Assembly (NCBI GenBank): GCA_910575255.1
Contig: CAJTEM010000021.1
Location: 32,322-96,321, forward strand
DNA from: Lachnospiraceae bacterium
GTDB taxonomy: Bacteria; Bacillota; Clostridia; Lachnospirales; Lachnospiraceae
Reading direction: 5' to 3'
Length of the DNA: 64,000 bases
The notes beneath the pieces were generated by a model. It was not told the DNA's origin. It saw only the letters and a list, made by a program, of their open reading frames with translations, and did no database searches. A program made the position numbers and the translations under genes. This document shows positions 8,582 through 17,544 of this stretch, one piece after another (positions within the stretch are counted from its first letter, which is position 1; each line of letters begins with the position of its first letter).

Positions 8582-10099
8582 ATGAACATTTTTAAGACAA
8601 AGAATGCAGACAGGGATACCGTGCAGTTTTCCATCGGAAAGAAGATTCTCATGTTGTCGGCGGCGGCCATGCTGCCTTTTCTGGTGCTGGCGGTGGTGCT
8701 GCTGATCTCCATGACCAATTATAGTGATACCTACGACGAGCTGGTGAACAATATGACCATCGCCAATAATTATAACCTGAATTTTAAGGAGGAGATGGAC
8801 GAAAGCTTATACAAGCTGGTGGTCGGCTATGTGGATTATGAGAATATCTCAGAGGATGAGACGCTAAAGGACCCTTATGTGCTGATCGGGGAGCTTCGGG
8901 CTGATTTTGCCAGGCTGGTGGATATCACGACGGAACCGGAGAGCCTGGGGTGGTTAGAGAGCCTGATCCGGAATATTGATACGCTGGAAAAGCGTGTGGA
9001 TGACATCCTGGAGAATATCCGGATTGGCGGGAGGTATGACAGGAATATTGAGGAGCTGGACAATAATATCTATATCCTTACGGAACTGATTCAGGAGAAT
9101 ATCCAGTATTATATTTATTATCAGACGAAAAGCATTGAGGAGGTCACGGATAAGCTGCAGTCTCAGATTCGGAATTTTATTGTGATCTGCGGTCTTTTGG
9201 TGGTGCTTCTGGTAGCCTCAACCATCGCCACGGCTCTTGTGGTTACGAGAGGAATTCTGCGCCCGGTACAGGCGCTTCGGGAGGCGACGCAGAAGATCGG
9301 GGCCGGGGATTTCGGTACCAGGGCAAAAGTGGATTCCGGGGATGAGATTGAGAGCCTGGCTCACAGCTTTAATGATATGGCGGAGAAAATGCAGGCCCTG
9401 CTGTGCAAGACCAAGGAGGACGAGCAGCGGATGCGGTGGCTGGATCTGCGCCTTTTACAGGAGCAGATCAATCCGCACTTTCTTTATAATACGCTGGATA
9501 CCATTGTCTGGCTGATTGAGGGGAATCAGGAGGAGGAAGCAGTGGAAATGGTGGTGGCTTTGTCGGATTTCTTCCGCCTGGTGCTCAGCAAGGGGCGGGA
9601 GCTGATTTCCCTGAGAGAGGAGAAGGAGCATATCAGCAGCTATCTGGGAATCCAGGCGGTGCGCTACCGGGATATTCTGGAGTATGAGATCTGCATTGAC
9701 CCGTCTTTGTATGAGTATCAGATTCTGAAGCTGACTCTGCAGCCTCTGGTGGAGAATGCCCTGTATCATGGAATCAAGTACAAGAGGGCAAAGGGGATGA
9801 TTCATATCAGGGGCCGTAAGGATGGAGATGATCTGCGGCTCACGGTCCGGGACAACGGCGTGGGTATGGAACCGGCGGATCTGGAGCAGCTGAGGCGGGA
9901 TATTGAGCGCCCTTGCAGCGAGACAGATAAGGGGTTTGGGCTTGCCAATGTCAATGAGCGGATTCATGTTCATTTCGGGCCTGAGTATGGGATGCATATC
10001 TGGTCGGAAAAGGGGCAGGGCACCACCGTGGAGCTGACGATTCCGGCGATGAAGAAGGACAGCCGGGAAAGCGCGGACCGGAGTGTCAGAAAAGGGTAA
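8582..10099 (+). CDS. Sensor histidine kinase, YesM/LytS type (sugar three-component system)
   Basis: A 505-aa membrane kinase. The first membrane segment is near residues 24-47, a short extracellular helical domain of about 150 residues follows, the second membrane segment is near 197-220, then HAMP. The His_kinase motif is QINPHFLYNTLD near residue 298, followed by a GHKL ATPase (VENALYHGI, DNGVGM, GFGLANVNERI). The ribosome site is weak. The extracellular part is too small for a sugar pocket, which fits sensing through the binding lipoprotein encoded next (10126). By analogy with the XylFII-LytS-YesN type system of clostridia, it likely reports extracellular pentose to the regulator at 11351. 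Confidence 0.92.
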   Translation: MNIFKTKNADRDTVQFSIGKKILMLSAAAMLPFLVLAVVLLISMTNYSDTYDELVNNMTIANNYNLNFKEEMDESLYKLVVGYVDYENISEDETLKDPYVLIGELRADFARLVDITTEPESLGWLESLIRNIDTLEKRVDDILENIRIGGRYDRNIEELDNNIYILTELIQENIQYYIYYQTKSIEEVTDKLQSQIRNFIVICGLLVVLLVASTIATALVVTRGILRPVQALREATQKIGAGDFGTRAKVDSGDEIESLAHSFNDMAEKMQALLCKTKEDEQRMRWLDLRLLQEQINPHFLYNTLDTIVWLIEGNQEEEAVEMVVALSDFFRLVLSKGRELISLREEKEHISSYLGIQAVRYRDILEYEICIDPSLYEYQILKLTLQPLVENALYHGIKYKRAKGMIHIRGRKDGDDLRLTVRDNGVGMEPADLEQLRRDIERPCSETDKGFGLANVNERIHVHFGPEYGMHIWSEKGQGTTVELTIPAMKKDSRESADRSVRKG

Positions 10100-10125
10100 G
10101 GAAAACGGAGAGGAGGCTGTGACTG

Positions 10126-11265
10126 GTGGGACAAAAGGACGGGTGCCTGGGGAGAATTGCCAGGGGAACAACGGTTTGGGGATTTTTCGCTGTCTTGGCG
10201 GTTCTGGCCGTCCTGGTGCTTGTCGGCTGCGGGAATGGATTTTTCGAAGATGTGGCGGATAAAGGGGCGGAGGCCGGAGGGACAGAGGCTAAAGAGGCAG
10301 CAGAGGGAAAAACAGGAGTCAAAGAGACGAAAGCCGGAGGGCAGGAGGAGACTGGCGGGGAGATGAGTCCGGACGAGAACCTGATTGTGGTCGGGGTGTC
10401 CCAGATCGGCAGTGAGTCTGTGTGGAGGACAGCCAACACGGCTTCGATTCAGAGGGCGTTTACCAAGGAGAACGGGTACTTCCTGATTTTTAAAAATGCC
10501 CGGCAAAAGCAGGAGAATCAGATTAAGGCGTTGCGGAGCTTTATCTCTCAGCGTGTAGATTATATTGCGTTTTCTCCCATCACGGAAAGAGGGTGGGATA
10601 CGGTGCTGCAGGAGGCGAAGGAAGCGGGAATCCCGGTGATTCTGATTGACCGGAGGGTGAGGGTTTCGGATGATTCGCTCTATACGGCCTGGGTGGGACC
10701 GGATTTTGTCAATGAGGGGAGAATGGCCGGGGAGGCGCTGGAAGATTGTCTGAAAAGGAACCGGCGGCAGGATGAGAGTATCCACATTGTGGTTTTGAAG
10801 GGAACGGAGGGGGCGAGTTCCACGATCGGGCGTACCAGAGGCTTTTCTTCTGTGGCTGAGAACCATAAAAACTGGAATATTTTAGAGCAGGTGGATGCAG
10901 AATTTACCACAGCCAAAGGGCAGGAGGAGATGGAGCGTCTGCTGCGCAAATATGACACCATTGATGTGCTGATCTCCCAGAATGACGATATGACCTTTGG
11001 AGCGCTGGAGGCGATCCGGAAGGCCGGGAAAAGGGCCGGGGAGAATGGGGATATTATTGTGATTTCTTTTGACGCGGTGAAGAATGCCCTGAAGCTGGTG
11101 GAGGAGGGGCTTATTACGGCGGATGTGGAGTGTAATGCCGACCAGGGAAAATATGTGGAAGAGATGATCCGGAAGCTGGAGAACCACGAGATTGTGCCTA
11201 AGCTGAATTTTGTGCCGGAGGAGGTATTTACGGCGGAAAATGTAGGAGAGCGGCTGAAGGATTAG
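10126..11265 (+). CDS. Sugar-binding lipoprotein of the sensor (periplasmic-binding type 1)
   Basis: A 379-aa lipoprotein starting at GTG 10126 with AGGAGG ten bases upstream. The membrane segment ends in lipobox LVGC (Cys35), a charged linker follows, then a Peripla_BP_4 (RbsB-like) domain from about residue 80. It is a paralogue of the transporter binding protein at 14743: shared landmarks are RTAN, F-x-x-ENGY, VDY, GWD-x-VLQ-x-A and AGI-x-VIL-x-DR. Lying between kinase and regulator and lacking its own permease, it is more likely the ligand-binding input of the kinase than a transport component. The ligand is inferred to be arabinose or a related pentose. Confidence 0.9.
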   Translation: MGQKDGCLGRIARGTTVWGFFAVLAVLAVLVLVGCGNGFFEDVADKGAEAGGTEAKEAAEGKTGVKETKAGGQEETGGEMSPDENLIVVGVSQIGSESVWRTANTASIQRAFTKENGYFLIFKNARQKQENQIKALRSFISQRVDYIAFSPITERGWDTVLQEAKEAGIPVILIDRRVRVSDDSLYTAWVGPDFVNEGRMAGEALEDCLKRNRRQDESIHIVVLKGTEGASSTIGRTRGFSSVAENHKNWNILEQVDAEFTTAKGQEEMERLLRKYDTIDVLISQNDDMTFGALEAIRKAGKRAGENGDIIVISFDAVKNALKLVEEGLITADVECNADQGKYVEEMIRKLENHEIVPKLNFVPEEVFTAENVGERLKD

Positions 11266-11350
11266 CAGAAAGAGAAGACATAAGACAGGACAGGAGAGGC
11301 AAGGCAGCCAGTACATTATTGCGGGCGAACCGGCGGAAAGAAGGGACAGA

Positions 11351-12964
11351 ATGCTGAGAGTATTTTTAGTGGAAGACGAGAGCGTGATACGGGAGGGGCT
11401 TCGGGACAAGATTCCCTGGGAGCAATATGGTTTTCAGTTTGTGGGAGAGGCTGCCGACGGGGAGATGGCTCTTCCTTTAATCCGGAAGCTGAAGCCGGAT
11501 GTGCTGATTACGGACATCAAAATGCCTTTTATGGACGGGCTTTCTCTAAGTGAGATGGTAAAGGAGGAATTCCCCAGGACGAGAATCATTATTATCAGCG
11601 GGTATGATGATTTTGAATATGCCCGCCAGGCGATTGTGGTGGGGGTGGATCAGTATCTGCTCAAGCCGATCACCAGGGCAACTCTGCGGAATGTGCTGCT
11701 GGAGCTGAAGGAGAAGATCGGCCAGGATGTGGAGCAGAGGGATTATCAGGCTCAATTTCAGGATGAGATGCAGGAGTTTGAGCAGTTTCCTCTGCGGAGG
11801 TTTTTTGAGAAGGTATTGGACGGGAAGCTGTCTGTGAAGGAGATTTATGAGGAGGCGGCCAGGCTGTCTTTACAGATTACGGCGCCCTGCTATAATCTGA
11901 TGATTTTTTCTTTGTATGAGAGGGAGAACCAGCCCAGCAGGGAGAGCCGGGAGCGTTTTATGCGGAAGCAGGATGAGATTTTTCACTATTTTCTCAGGCA
12001 CCCGCAGTTTATTCTGTTCCGCCTGAATGTCAACAGCTATGGGGTGCTGGTGAAGGGAGAGGCGGCTTCCATGGAGGAGCTGACAAAGGGCGGCCTGGAT
12101 CATATCCGCAGGCTCTGCACTCCGGAGAATTCTTATATGGGCTGGTATGTGGCAGTGGGAGAGTCGGTGGAGCGTCTCAGCCTGCTTCCTCAGTGCTATC
12201 TGACGGCCAACCATTATTTTGCCTATCGTTTTATCCTGCCAGGCACCCATGTGCTGACAGAAAAGACCCTTGCAAGCTATCTGTCGGATCAGGAAGAGAA
12301 GGGGGTCAGTAATGTGGATTTTATGCAGATGGACCCGGAGCTGATTCGGGATTTCCTTGCCAAGGGAGAAGAGGAGGAGATTCCTGGTTTTGTGGAATCC
12401 TATCTGGGAAATATTGGCCACGGTTTAAAATCGCGGATGTTTCGGGGGTATGTGTTCTTTAATATCCGGGTTGCGGTGGTCACATTTCTGGAGTCCATTC
12501 AGGCGGAGAAGACCCGGTATCAGGAGGAGATCGAGGAGATGACGGCCGGGACTCCGGACAATGAGGAGGATATTCATGAGTATTTTGTGGGAATGCTGCA
12601 GATTGCCATGAGAATCCGGGATCAGATCAACAGCTATCAGGGGAAGAAGCAGTTTAAAAGGGCGCTGGATTATATTGATGCGAATTTTGACCAGGAGACG
12701 ATGTCTTTAAGCCTGGTGGCGGAGCAGACCGGCATGAGCCCCAATTACCTCAGCACCATATTCAGCCAGAATATGCAGAAGACCTTTATTGAGTACGTGA
12801 CGGAGAAGCGGATTGATAAGGCGAAGAAGCTGCTGAGACAGACTGGCAAGACCTCTGGTGAGATTGCCAGGGAGGTAGGGTATAAGGACTCTCATTATTT
12901 CAGCTTTGTGTTCCGCAAGCTGCAGGGGTGCAATCCCAGGGAGTATCGGGCAGAGAAGCGGTAG
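11351..12964 (+). CDS. Response regulator, YesN type (REC + AraC HTH)
   Basis: A 537-aa regulator. The receiver domain (LRVFLVEDESVIREGL; acceptor Asp in LITDIKMPFMDG near residue 55; LKPI switch Lys) is followed by a middle domain of about 290 residues. A C-terminal AraC DNA-binding domain has helix-turn-helix motifs LSLVAEQTGMSPNYLSTIFS and SGEIAREVGYKDSHYFSFVF. It ends the kinase-binding protein-regulator set. The likely target is the transporter/araA operon at 14743 onward. Confidence 0.93.
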   Translation: MLRVFLVEDESVIREGLRDKIPWEQYGFQFVGEAADGEMALPLIRKLKPDVLITDIKMPFMDGLSLSEMVKEEFPRTRIIIISGYDDFEYARQAIVVGVDQYLLKPITRATLRNVLLELKEKIGQDVEQRDYQAQFQDEMQEFEQFPLRRFFEKVLDGKLSVKEIYEEAARLSLQITAPCYNLMIFSLYERENQPSRESRERFMRKQDEIFHYFLRHPQFILFRLNVNSYGVLVKGEAASMEELTKGGLDHIRRLCTPENSYMGWYVAVGESVERLSLLPQCYLTANHYFAYRFILPGTHVLTEKTLASYLSDQEEKGVSNVDFMQMDPELIRDFLAKGEEEEIPGFVESYLGNIGHGLKSRMFRGYVFFNIRVAVVTFLESIQAEKTRYQEEIEEMTAGTPDNEEDIHEYFVGMLQIAMRIRDQINSYQGKKQFKRALDYIDANFDQETMSLSLVAEQTGMSPNYLSTIFSQNMQKTFIEYVTEKRIDKAKKLLRQTGKTSGEIAREVGYKDSHYFSFVFRKLQGCNPREYRAEKR

Positions 12965-12972
12965 GGAGCCTG

Positions 12973-14058
12973 CTATGGATTCCCAGACTGGAGAGTGCTT
13001 TCCTTCTGATTCAGATTCCACCGGACTTCCTGGGAGTGGACGGGGAGTCCCTTGAGCTTTTTCAGCATGGTGCTGGCGGCGCGGGTTCCCATCTCATGGG
13101 GCAGGTGGGACAGGGTGGTGATGGTGAGGATGTCGGAGTTGCTTAAGTAGGTGTTGTCAAAGGCAGTTACAGCGATGTCTCTGGGAAGCTGGTAGCCGGA
13201 CTGCAGAAGGACCTGGACCAGGTGGTAGGCAAGGACATCATTATAACAGACAATGGCAGTGCAGGAGGATAATTCCTGTACTATTTCTTTCAGAAGGGCG
13301 GTGTCGCCGGTGTGAGTCAGTTTTTTTAAGTCACGGGAATCGTACCAGCATACCTGGCTGTCAAAGAGGGGAAGCTTTAAGTCGCGCAGGGTTTCCAGAA
13401 AGCCCTGGTAGCGTTCCGGTCCCTGCATGTCGTCGGATTTGAAGATGCCGCCGATCTTTGTGTGTCCCTGGGCGGCTAAGTGCTGGACTAACAGGGAGCT
13501 CCCGGAGAAGTTGTCGTCTTTGACAAAAAGGCAGTCGGACAATTCGGGATAGCGGTTGTATAAAAATACGATTTCACAGTTTTTGCTTATCAGCCGGCGG
13601 TAAAGGTCTAAGTTTGGGTTGGGAAGTGCGCTTTTGCAGCCCTCGACTATCAGTCCCCTGGGCGGTTTTTGAAGCAGGGTCTCTAAAAGCTCCCTCTCTT
13701 TGCTGACCTGGTTGTCAGTGGAGTAGACCATGGAGAAAAATCCGCTGTCAGTGAGAGTGTTCTGAATGTCGCGGATTACGCCGGGGTAGATGTAGTCCTG
13801 GTCGTTGAAAAGGAGCACGGCAATCATATTTTCCTGGGATTTGGGAGAGCGTCCGGTGATGTAGGAGCCGCTTCCCTGTTTCTTTTCGATCAGGCCCTTT
13901 TCTTCCAGGGTTTTTAAGGCCATGCGGACGGTCTGACGGCTGAGCTGGTATTTTTCGCTCAGTTCCTGTTCGGTGGGCAGCTTGTTGACGCCTGTCCGGA
14001 TATTTTTCTGAATCAGCGCTTCCAGCCGTGCGGCCAGCCATTGGTATTTTGTGAACAT
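12973..14058 (-). CDS. araR: Arabinose-type repressor AraR (GntR HTH + LacI-like effector domain)
   Basis: A 361-aa regulator. An N-terminal GntR winged helix (residues 1-70; LPTEQELSEKYQLSRQTVRM and GLIEKKQGSGSYI) is joined to a Peripla_BP_3/LacI-type effector-binding domain (residues 80-355). This exact GntR-LacI fusion is the architecture of AraR in Bacillus and clostridia, where arabinose releases it from operators. It is convergent with the regulator at 11351 (8-bp gap) and divergent from the transporter and ara genes, which fits the assignment. Its promoter is marked at 14155-14183. Confidence 0.9.
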   Translation of the reverse strand: MFTKYQWLAARLEALIQKNIRTGVNKLPTEQELSEKYQLSRQTVRMALKTLEEKGLIEKKQGSGSYITGRSPKSQENMIAVLLFNDQDYIYPGVIRDIQNTLTDSGFFSMVYSTDNQVSKERELLETLLQKPPRGLIVEGCKSALPNPNLDLYRRLISKNCEIVFLYNRYPELSDCLFVKDDNFSGSSLLVQHLAAQGHTKIGGIFKSDDMQGPERYQGFLETLRDLKLPLFDSQVCWYDSRDLKKLTHTGDTALLKEIVQELSSCTAIVCYNDVLAYHLVQVLLQSGYQLPRDIAVTAFDNTYLSNSDILTITTLSHLPHEMGTRAASTMLKKLKGLPVHSQEVRWNLNQKESTLQSGNP

Positions 14059-14154
14059 GAGGGTGCTCCTTTTTCAGCATTTTGGCGGAGTTTAAAGTCA
14101 GAAATCTTCCTGCAGGCAGGCGTCGGGATTTTGACCTTGGGACCTTGGTATCAT

Positions 14155-14183
14155 ATCATATTTTTGGTTATTTTTCTATTCAA
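14155..14183 (-). promoter_or_regulatory. Sigma-A-type promoter of araR
   Basis: Read on the minus strand: TTGAAT (14183-14178), 17-nt spacer, TATGAT (14160-14155), about 95 nt before the araR start. Confidence 0.6.
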
Positions 14184-14544
14184 AGGTGTGGAATTGTATC
14201 GGAAGGACATGGCTTTATCTATTCAGAACGTATATCCCAGAAGACAGTAAAAAAACACAAAACATCAAAGAAAATCAGGAGATTTATTGCCAGATTTCCC
14301 AAAGAAAATCGTAAAATATCTCGGAATCGTCTTAAAAAATCATCCTTTTCCCACCGGAAACAGAAAATATGCACAAGTCCGGACAAGGGTTGTCCGGCAG
14401 CTTTGCGAGGGAAAAATCTTAAATTTTTCACCGTTTTCGGAAATAAACGCCCATAATTATAAAGTTGTATTGTTGCTGGAGGAGATATAGAGAAATTTGT
14501 ATTGTAAATTAGTACTGAACCACCGTGGAAGCAGGGCTTTGAAA

Positions 14545-14574
14545 TTGAATTCCAGGGGTGTCTTCTGCTATGCT
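14545..14574 (+). promoter_or_regulatory. Candidate promoter of the sugar transporter operon
   Basis: TTGAAT (14545-14550), 18-nt spacer, TATGCT (14569-14574), leaving a leader of about 160 nt before ATG 14743. Confidence 0.4.
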
Positions 14575-14742
14575 GTAGTCACAGGGAGGATATGTCCTGG
14601 CAACGAGTAACCTTGCAGCAGGAAGCCTGGAATGCCACAGTCCTGGCAGATGGCCGAGGCGCCGGACAAAGCAGCGAAAGCAGCGGGACTGGGATTAAGA
14701 ACAGGCGACGGCTGCAGACAAGAAAAAAGCGGAGGTAAAAAG

Positions 14743-15819
14743 ATGAAAAAGAGAACACTGGCACTCATGATGACAGCAGTAATGACAGCGGCAAGCCTGG
14801 CAGGATGCGGCGGCGGCTCCTCAGCGTCAGCCACGACAGCGGCTCCGGCAGCTCCGGCGGCTTCGGAAGCAGAAAAGGAGGAGGCTAAGGAAGAGGCAGC
14901 CACAGAGGCGGCGGCTCCGGCAGCAGCGGCAGACGGGGAGCTGATCAAGGTGGGTATCATCAACAATGACCCCAATGAATCCGGATACCGGACCGCGAAT
15001 GACGCGGATTTAAAGGCGATGTTTACGGAGGAAAATGGTTATGACGCTTCTTTTGCTTACAGCCTGAAGAATGATGAGCAGATTACGGCAGCTCAGAAGT
15101 TTATCCAGGATGAGGTGGATTACCTGCTTCTGTCAGCGGCAGATACTTCTGGCTGGGACAGCGTGCTGCAGGATGCGCAGGATGCGGGAATCGGCGTGAT
15201 TTTGTTTGACCGTACCATTGACGCCAGCGAGGATCTGTACCTGGCTTCCATCGTTTCTGATATGGATAAGGAAGGCGAGACCGCAGTGAACTGGCTGGCA
15301 GGCCAGGGCTTAGATGAGTACAAGGTGATTCATATTCAGGGCGTTATGGGTTCTGCTGCTCAGCAGGGACGTACCGGCGCACTGGATGCCAAGGTGGCGG
15401 AGGACAGTGCCTGGACGCTGGTAACTCAGCAGACTGCAGAGTGGAACTCTGAGAAGGCACAGCAGATCGTTCAGTCCGTAATTGACTCCGGAACCGATTT
15501 CAACGTAATCTATGCAGAGAATGACGATATGGCCAAGGGCGCTGTCGCAGCTCTTGACAAGGCGAACATTTCCCACGGCGTGGGCAAGGATGTCATCGTT
15601 ATGGGTTTTGACTGCAACAAGTGGGCTCTGCAGGAGCTGCTTGATCAGAACTGGAACTATGACGGACAGTGCAACCCGTTCCAGGCTTCCTACATTGACG
15701 ATGTGATCAAGAAGGTGCAGAAAGGGGAAGCAATTACCGAAAAAACCATCATCATGGATGAGAAGGGCTTTGACGCAACTACCATCACAGCAGATGATGT
15801 AGAGAAATACGGAATCTGA
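14743..15819 (+). CDS. Pentose ABC transporter substrate-binding lipoprotein (CUT2)
   Basis: A 358-aa RbsB-like binding protein. ATG 14743 has GGAGG upstream and opens a signal peptide with lipobox SLAGC (Cys22). An Ala/Glu-rich linker follows, then a Peripla_BP_4 domain from about residue 65. It is followed by a strong hairpin that probably raises its level relative to the ATPase and permeases. Position in the arabinose locus points to L-arabinose or a similar pentose. It is a paralogue of the sensor lipoprotein at 10126. Confidence 0.93.
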   Translation: MKKRTLALMMTAVMTAASLAGCGGGSSASATTAAPAAPAASEAEKEEAKEEAATEAAAPAAAADGELIKVGIINNDPNESGYRTANDADLKAMFTEENGYDASFAYSLKNDEQITAAQKFIQDEVDYLLLSAADTSGWDSVLQDAQDAGIGVILFDRTIDASEDLYLASIVSDMDKEGETAVNWLAGQGLDEYKVIHIQGVMGSAAQQGRTGALDAKVAEDSAWTLVTQQTAEWNSEKAQQIVQSVIDSGTDFNVIYAENDDMAKGAVAALDKANISHGVGKDVIVMGFDCNKWALQELLDQNWNYDGQCNPFQASYIDDVIKKVQKGEAITEKTIIMDEKGFDATTITADDVEKYGI

Positions 15820-15829
15820 TGATGGAAGG

Positions 15830-15870
15830 GTCCGGCAGAACGCGTCAGGGTGCGTTTTGCCGGACGTTTT
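15830..15870 (+). terminator. Hairpin between binding protein and ATPase (partial terminator)
   Basis: A 14-bp stem with one wobble (15830-15843 with 15852-15865) is followed by GTTTTG. In this position it probably causes partial termination or protects the upstream mRNA. Confidence 0.75.
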
Positions 15871-15874
15871 GTAT

Positions 15875-16007
15875 CATAGGAAAGTCCTCCGGGCAGGTTA
15901 CTGAGTGCCAGTGGCACTCGTTTTGCAACGGCCGCAGCGGAACGCAGAGCGCAACACGGTGTGGGCTTGTTCGCTGAGTGAGCCAATGCCTGCGCGCAAG
16001 GAAAGAA
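15875..16007 (+). repeat. Dispersed repeat, copy 2 (long form)
   Basis: Opens with ATAGGAAAGT and CCTCCGGGCAGG (to 15897) and ends CGCGCAAGGAAAG (15995-16007), the same boxes as in 8094-8160. About 97 nt of structured sequence is inserted between them, including the hairpin GAGTGCC/GGCACTC. It fills the gap between the terminator and the ATPase gene. Confidence 0.5.
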
Positions 16008-16032
16008 AATGAGAAAAGGGGTGACATGACGG

Positions 16033-17544
16033 GTGAAAGAAAATGCAGTATTAGAGATGAAGAATATTCATAAAAGCTTCCCCGGGGTCCGTGCTCTGCA
16101 GGGTGTGGATTTTACCTTGTGTAAAAGTGAGATTCATGCGCTGATGGGAGAGAACGGGGCAGGAAAGTCTACATTAATCAAGGTTTTGACTGGTGTCTAT
16201 GAGAAGGATGAGGGAGAGATCTTTCTGGACGGACTGGATAAGCCGGCAGTGATCCGGTCCCCTCAGGATGCGCAGAATCTGGGAATCAGCACCGTATATC
16301 AGGAGATTACCCTCTGCCCGAACCTGACGGTGGCGGAGAATATGTATATCGGCCGGGGCAGCGCCAAACTGACCAACTGGAAGAAGATGAATGAGGATGC
16401 GGACCGGATTCTTAATAATCTGGGGATTCCGGCAAAGGCGTCCCATCAGCTTTCGGACTGTTCGATTGCCATTCAGCAGATGGTGGCCATCGCCCGGGCT
16501 GTGGACATGGATTGTAAGGTGCTGATATTGGATGAGCCGACCTCTTCTCTGGATGAGTCTGAGGTGGAAAAGCTGTTCGGGCTGATGCGCGATCTGCGGT
16601 CGCGGGGCGTGGGGATTATCTTTGTTACCCATTTCCTGGATCAGGTGTATGAGGTCTGTGACAAGATCACGGTTCTGCGTGACGGCCAGCTGGTAGGCGA
16701 ATATGTGATCGAGGATCTTCCCAGGGTGAAGCTGGTTGCCAAAATGCTGGGCAAGGAACTGGATGACATGGAGGAAATCAAGGACGACACCCAGGTTTAC
16801 AAGGGTGAGGACGAGTATGTATTTGAGGCCGAGAAGCTGCAGAGCGACGCCGGGATCAAGCCTTTTGATTTCCACATTAAAAAGGGAGAGGTCAATGGTT
16901 TTACCGGCCTGCTTGGCTCCGGGCGGAGTGAATGTGTCCGTGCCATATTCTGTGCCGACAAGGTGATCGGCGGCGTGGTGAAGATAAAGAATAAGGTCGT
17001 GAAGCTGACAAAGCCTCTGGACGCCATGAAAAACGGGATTGCCTATCTGCCTGAGGATCGGAAGATCGACGGGATTGTGGGGGATCTTTCCGTGCGGGAT
17101 AACCTGATTCTGGCGGCACAGGTTCTGAGAGGACCCTTTAAGCCGTTTTCCCGGGCAGAGGCCAACCGGTTTGCTGATGAGTATATCAAGCTTCTGGAGA
17201 TCAAGACCGCTTCTGCGGATACGCCGATCAAGTCTCTGTCCGGCGGAAACCAGCAGAAGGTGATTCTGGGCCGGTGGCTTCTGACACATCCGGATTATCT
17301 GATTCTGGATGAACCGACCCGGGGAATTGATATCGGAACCAAGATTGAGATTCAGAAGCTGGTGTTAAAGCTTGCCTCAGAGGGCATGAGCGTGACTTTT
17401 ATTTCCTCTGAGACGGATGAGATGCTCCGGACTTGTTCCCGTCTGGTGGTTCTGCGGGATCGTAAGGTGGTGGGCGAGCTTTCCGGAGAGGATCTGACAC
17501 AGAGCAAAGTAATGGAAACGATTGCCGGAGGTGAAGCGTCATGA
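16033..17544 (+). CDS. Pentose ABC transporter ATP-binding protein (CUT2, XylG/AraG-like)
   Basis: A 503-aa protein with two fused ABC ATPase domains, typical of CUT2 systems. Domain 1 has Walker A GENGAGKST and Walker B LILDEPTSSLDES. Domain 2 has a degenerate P-loop (GLLGSGRSE), the signature LSGGNQQK and Walker B LILDEPTRGIDIG. The start is GTG 16033; ATG 16057 is an alternative. It overlaps the first permease by ATGA and energises uptake through 17541 and 18592. Confidence 0.94.
   Translation: MKENAVLEMKNIHKSFPGVRALQGVDFTLCKSEIHALMGENGAGKSTLIKVLTGVYEKDEGEIFLDGLDKPAVIRSPQDAQNLGISTVYQEITLCPNLTVAENMYIGRGSAKLTNWKKMNEDADRILNNLGIPAKASHQLSDCSIAIQQMVAIARAVDMDCKVLILDEPTSSLDESEVEKLFGLMRDLRSRGVGIIFVTHFLDQVYEVCDKITVLRDGQLVGEYVIEDLPRVKLVAKMLGKELDDMEEIKDDTQVYKGEDEYVFEAEKLQSDAGIKPFDFHIKKGEVNGFTGLLGSGRSECVRAIFCADKVIGGVVKIKNKVVKLTKPLDAMKNGIAYLPEDRKIDGIVGDLSVRDNLILAAQVLRGPFKPFSRAEANRFADEYIKLLEIKTASADTPIKSLSGGNQQKVILGRWLLTHPDYLILDEPTRGIDIGTKIEIQKLVLKLASEGMSVTFISSETDEMLRTCSRLVVLRDRKVVGELSGEDLTQSKVMETIAGGEAS

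Larger units (their letters stand above)
14059..14742. other. Divergent control region between araR and the sugar transporter
   Basis: A 684-bp region without a convincing gene. The open frames seen within it have no ribosome site and no recognisable composition. It is AT-rich and carries the araR promoter (14155-14183, minus) and a candidate promoter for the transporter (14545-14574, plus). It also has a CCGGACA/TGTCCGG hairpin near 14379 and an AATTTGTATTGTAAATT motif near 14494-14510 that could be an AraR-type operator. The operator reading is weak. Confidence 0.5.

Noticed and set aside
14082..14456. 124-codon open frame upstream of the sugar transporter
   Set aside because: No ribosome site, low-complexity Lys/Ser-rich translation, and it lies across the araR promoter region; more likely non-coding.
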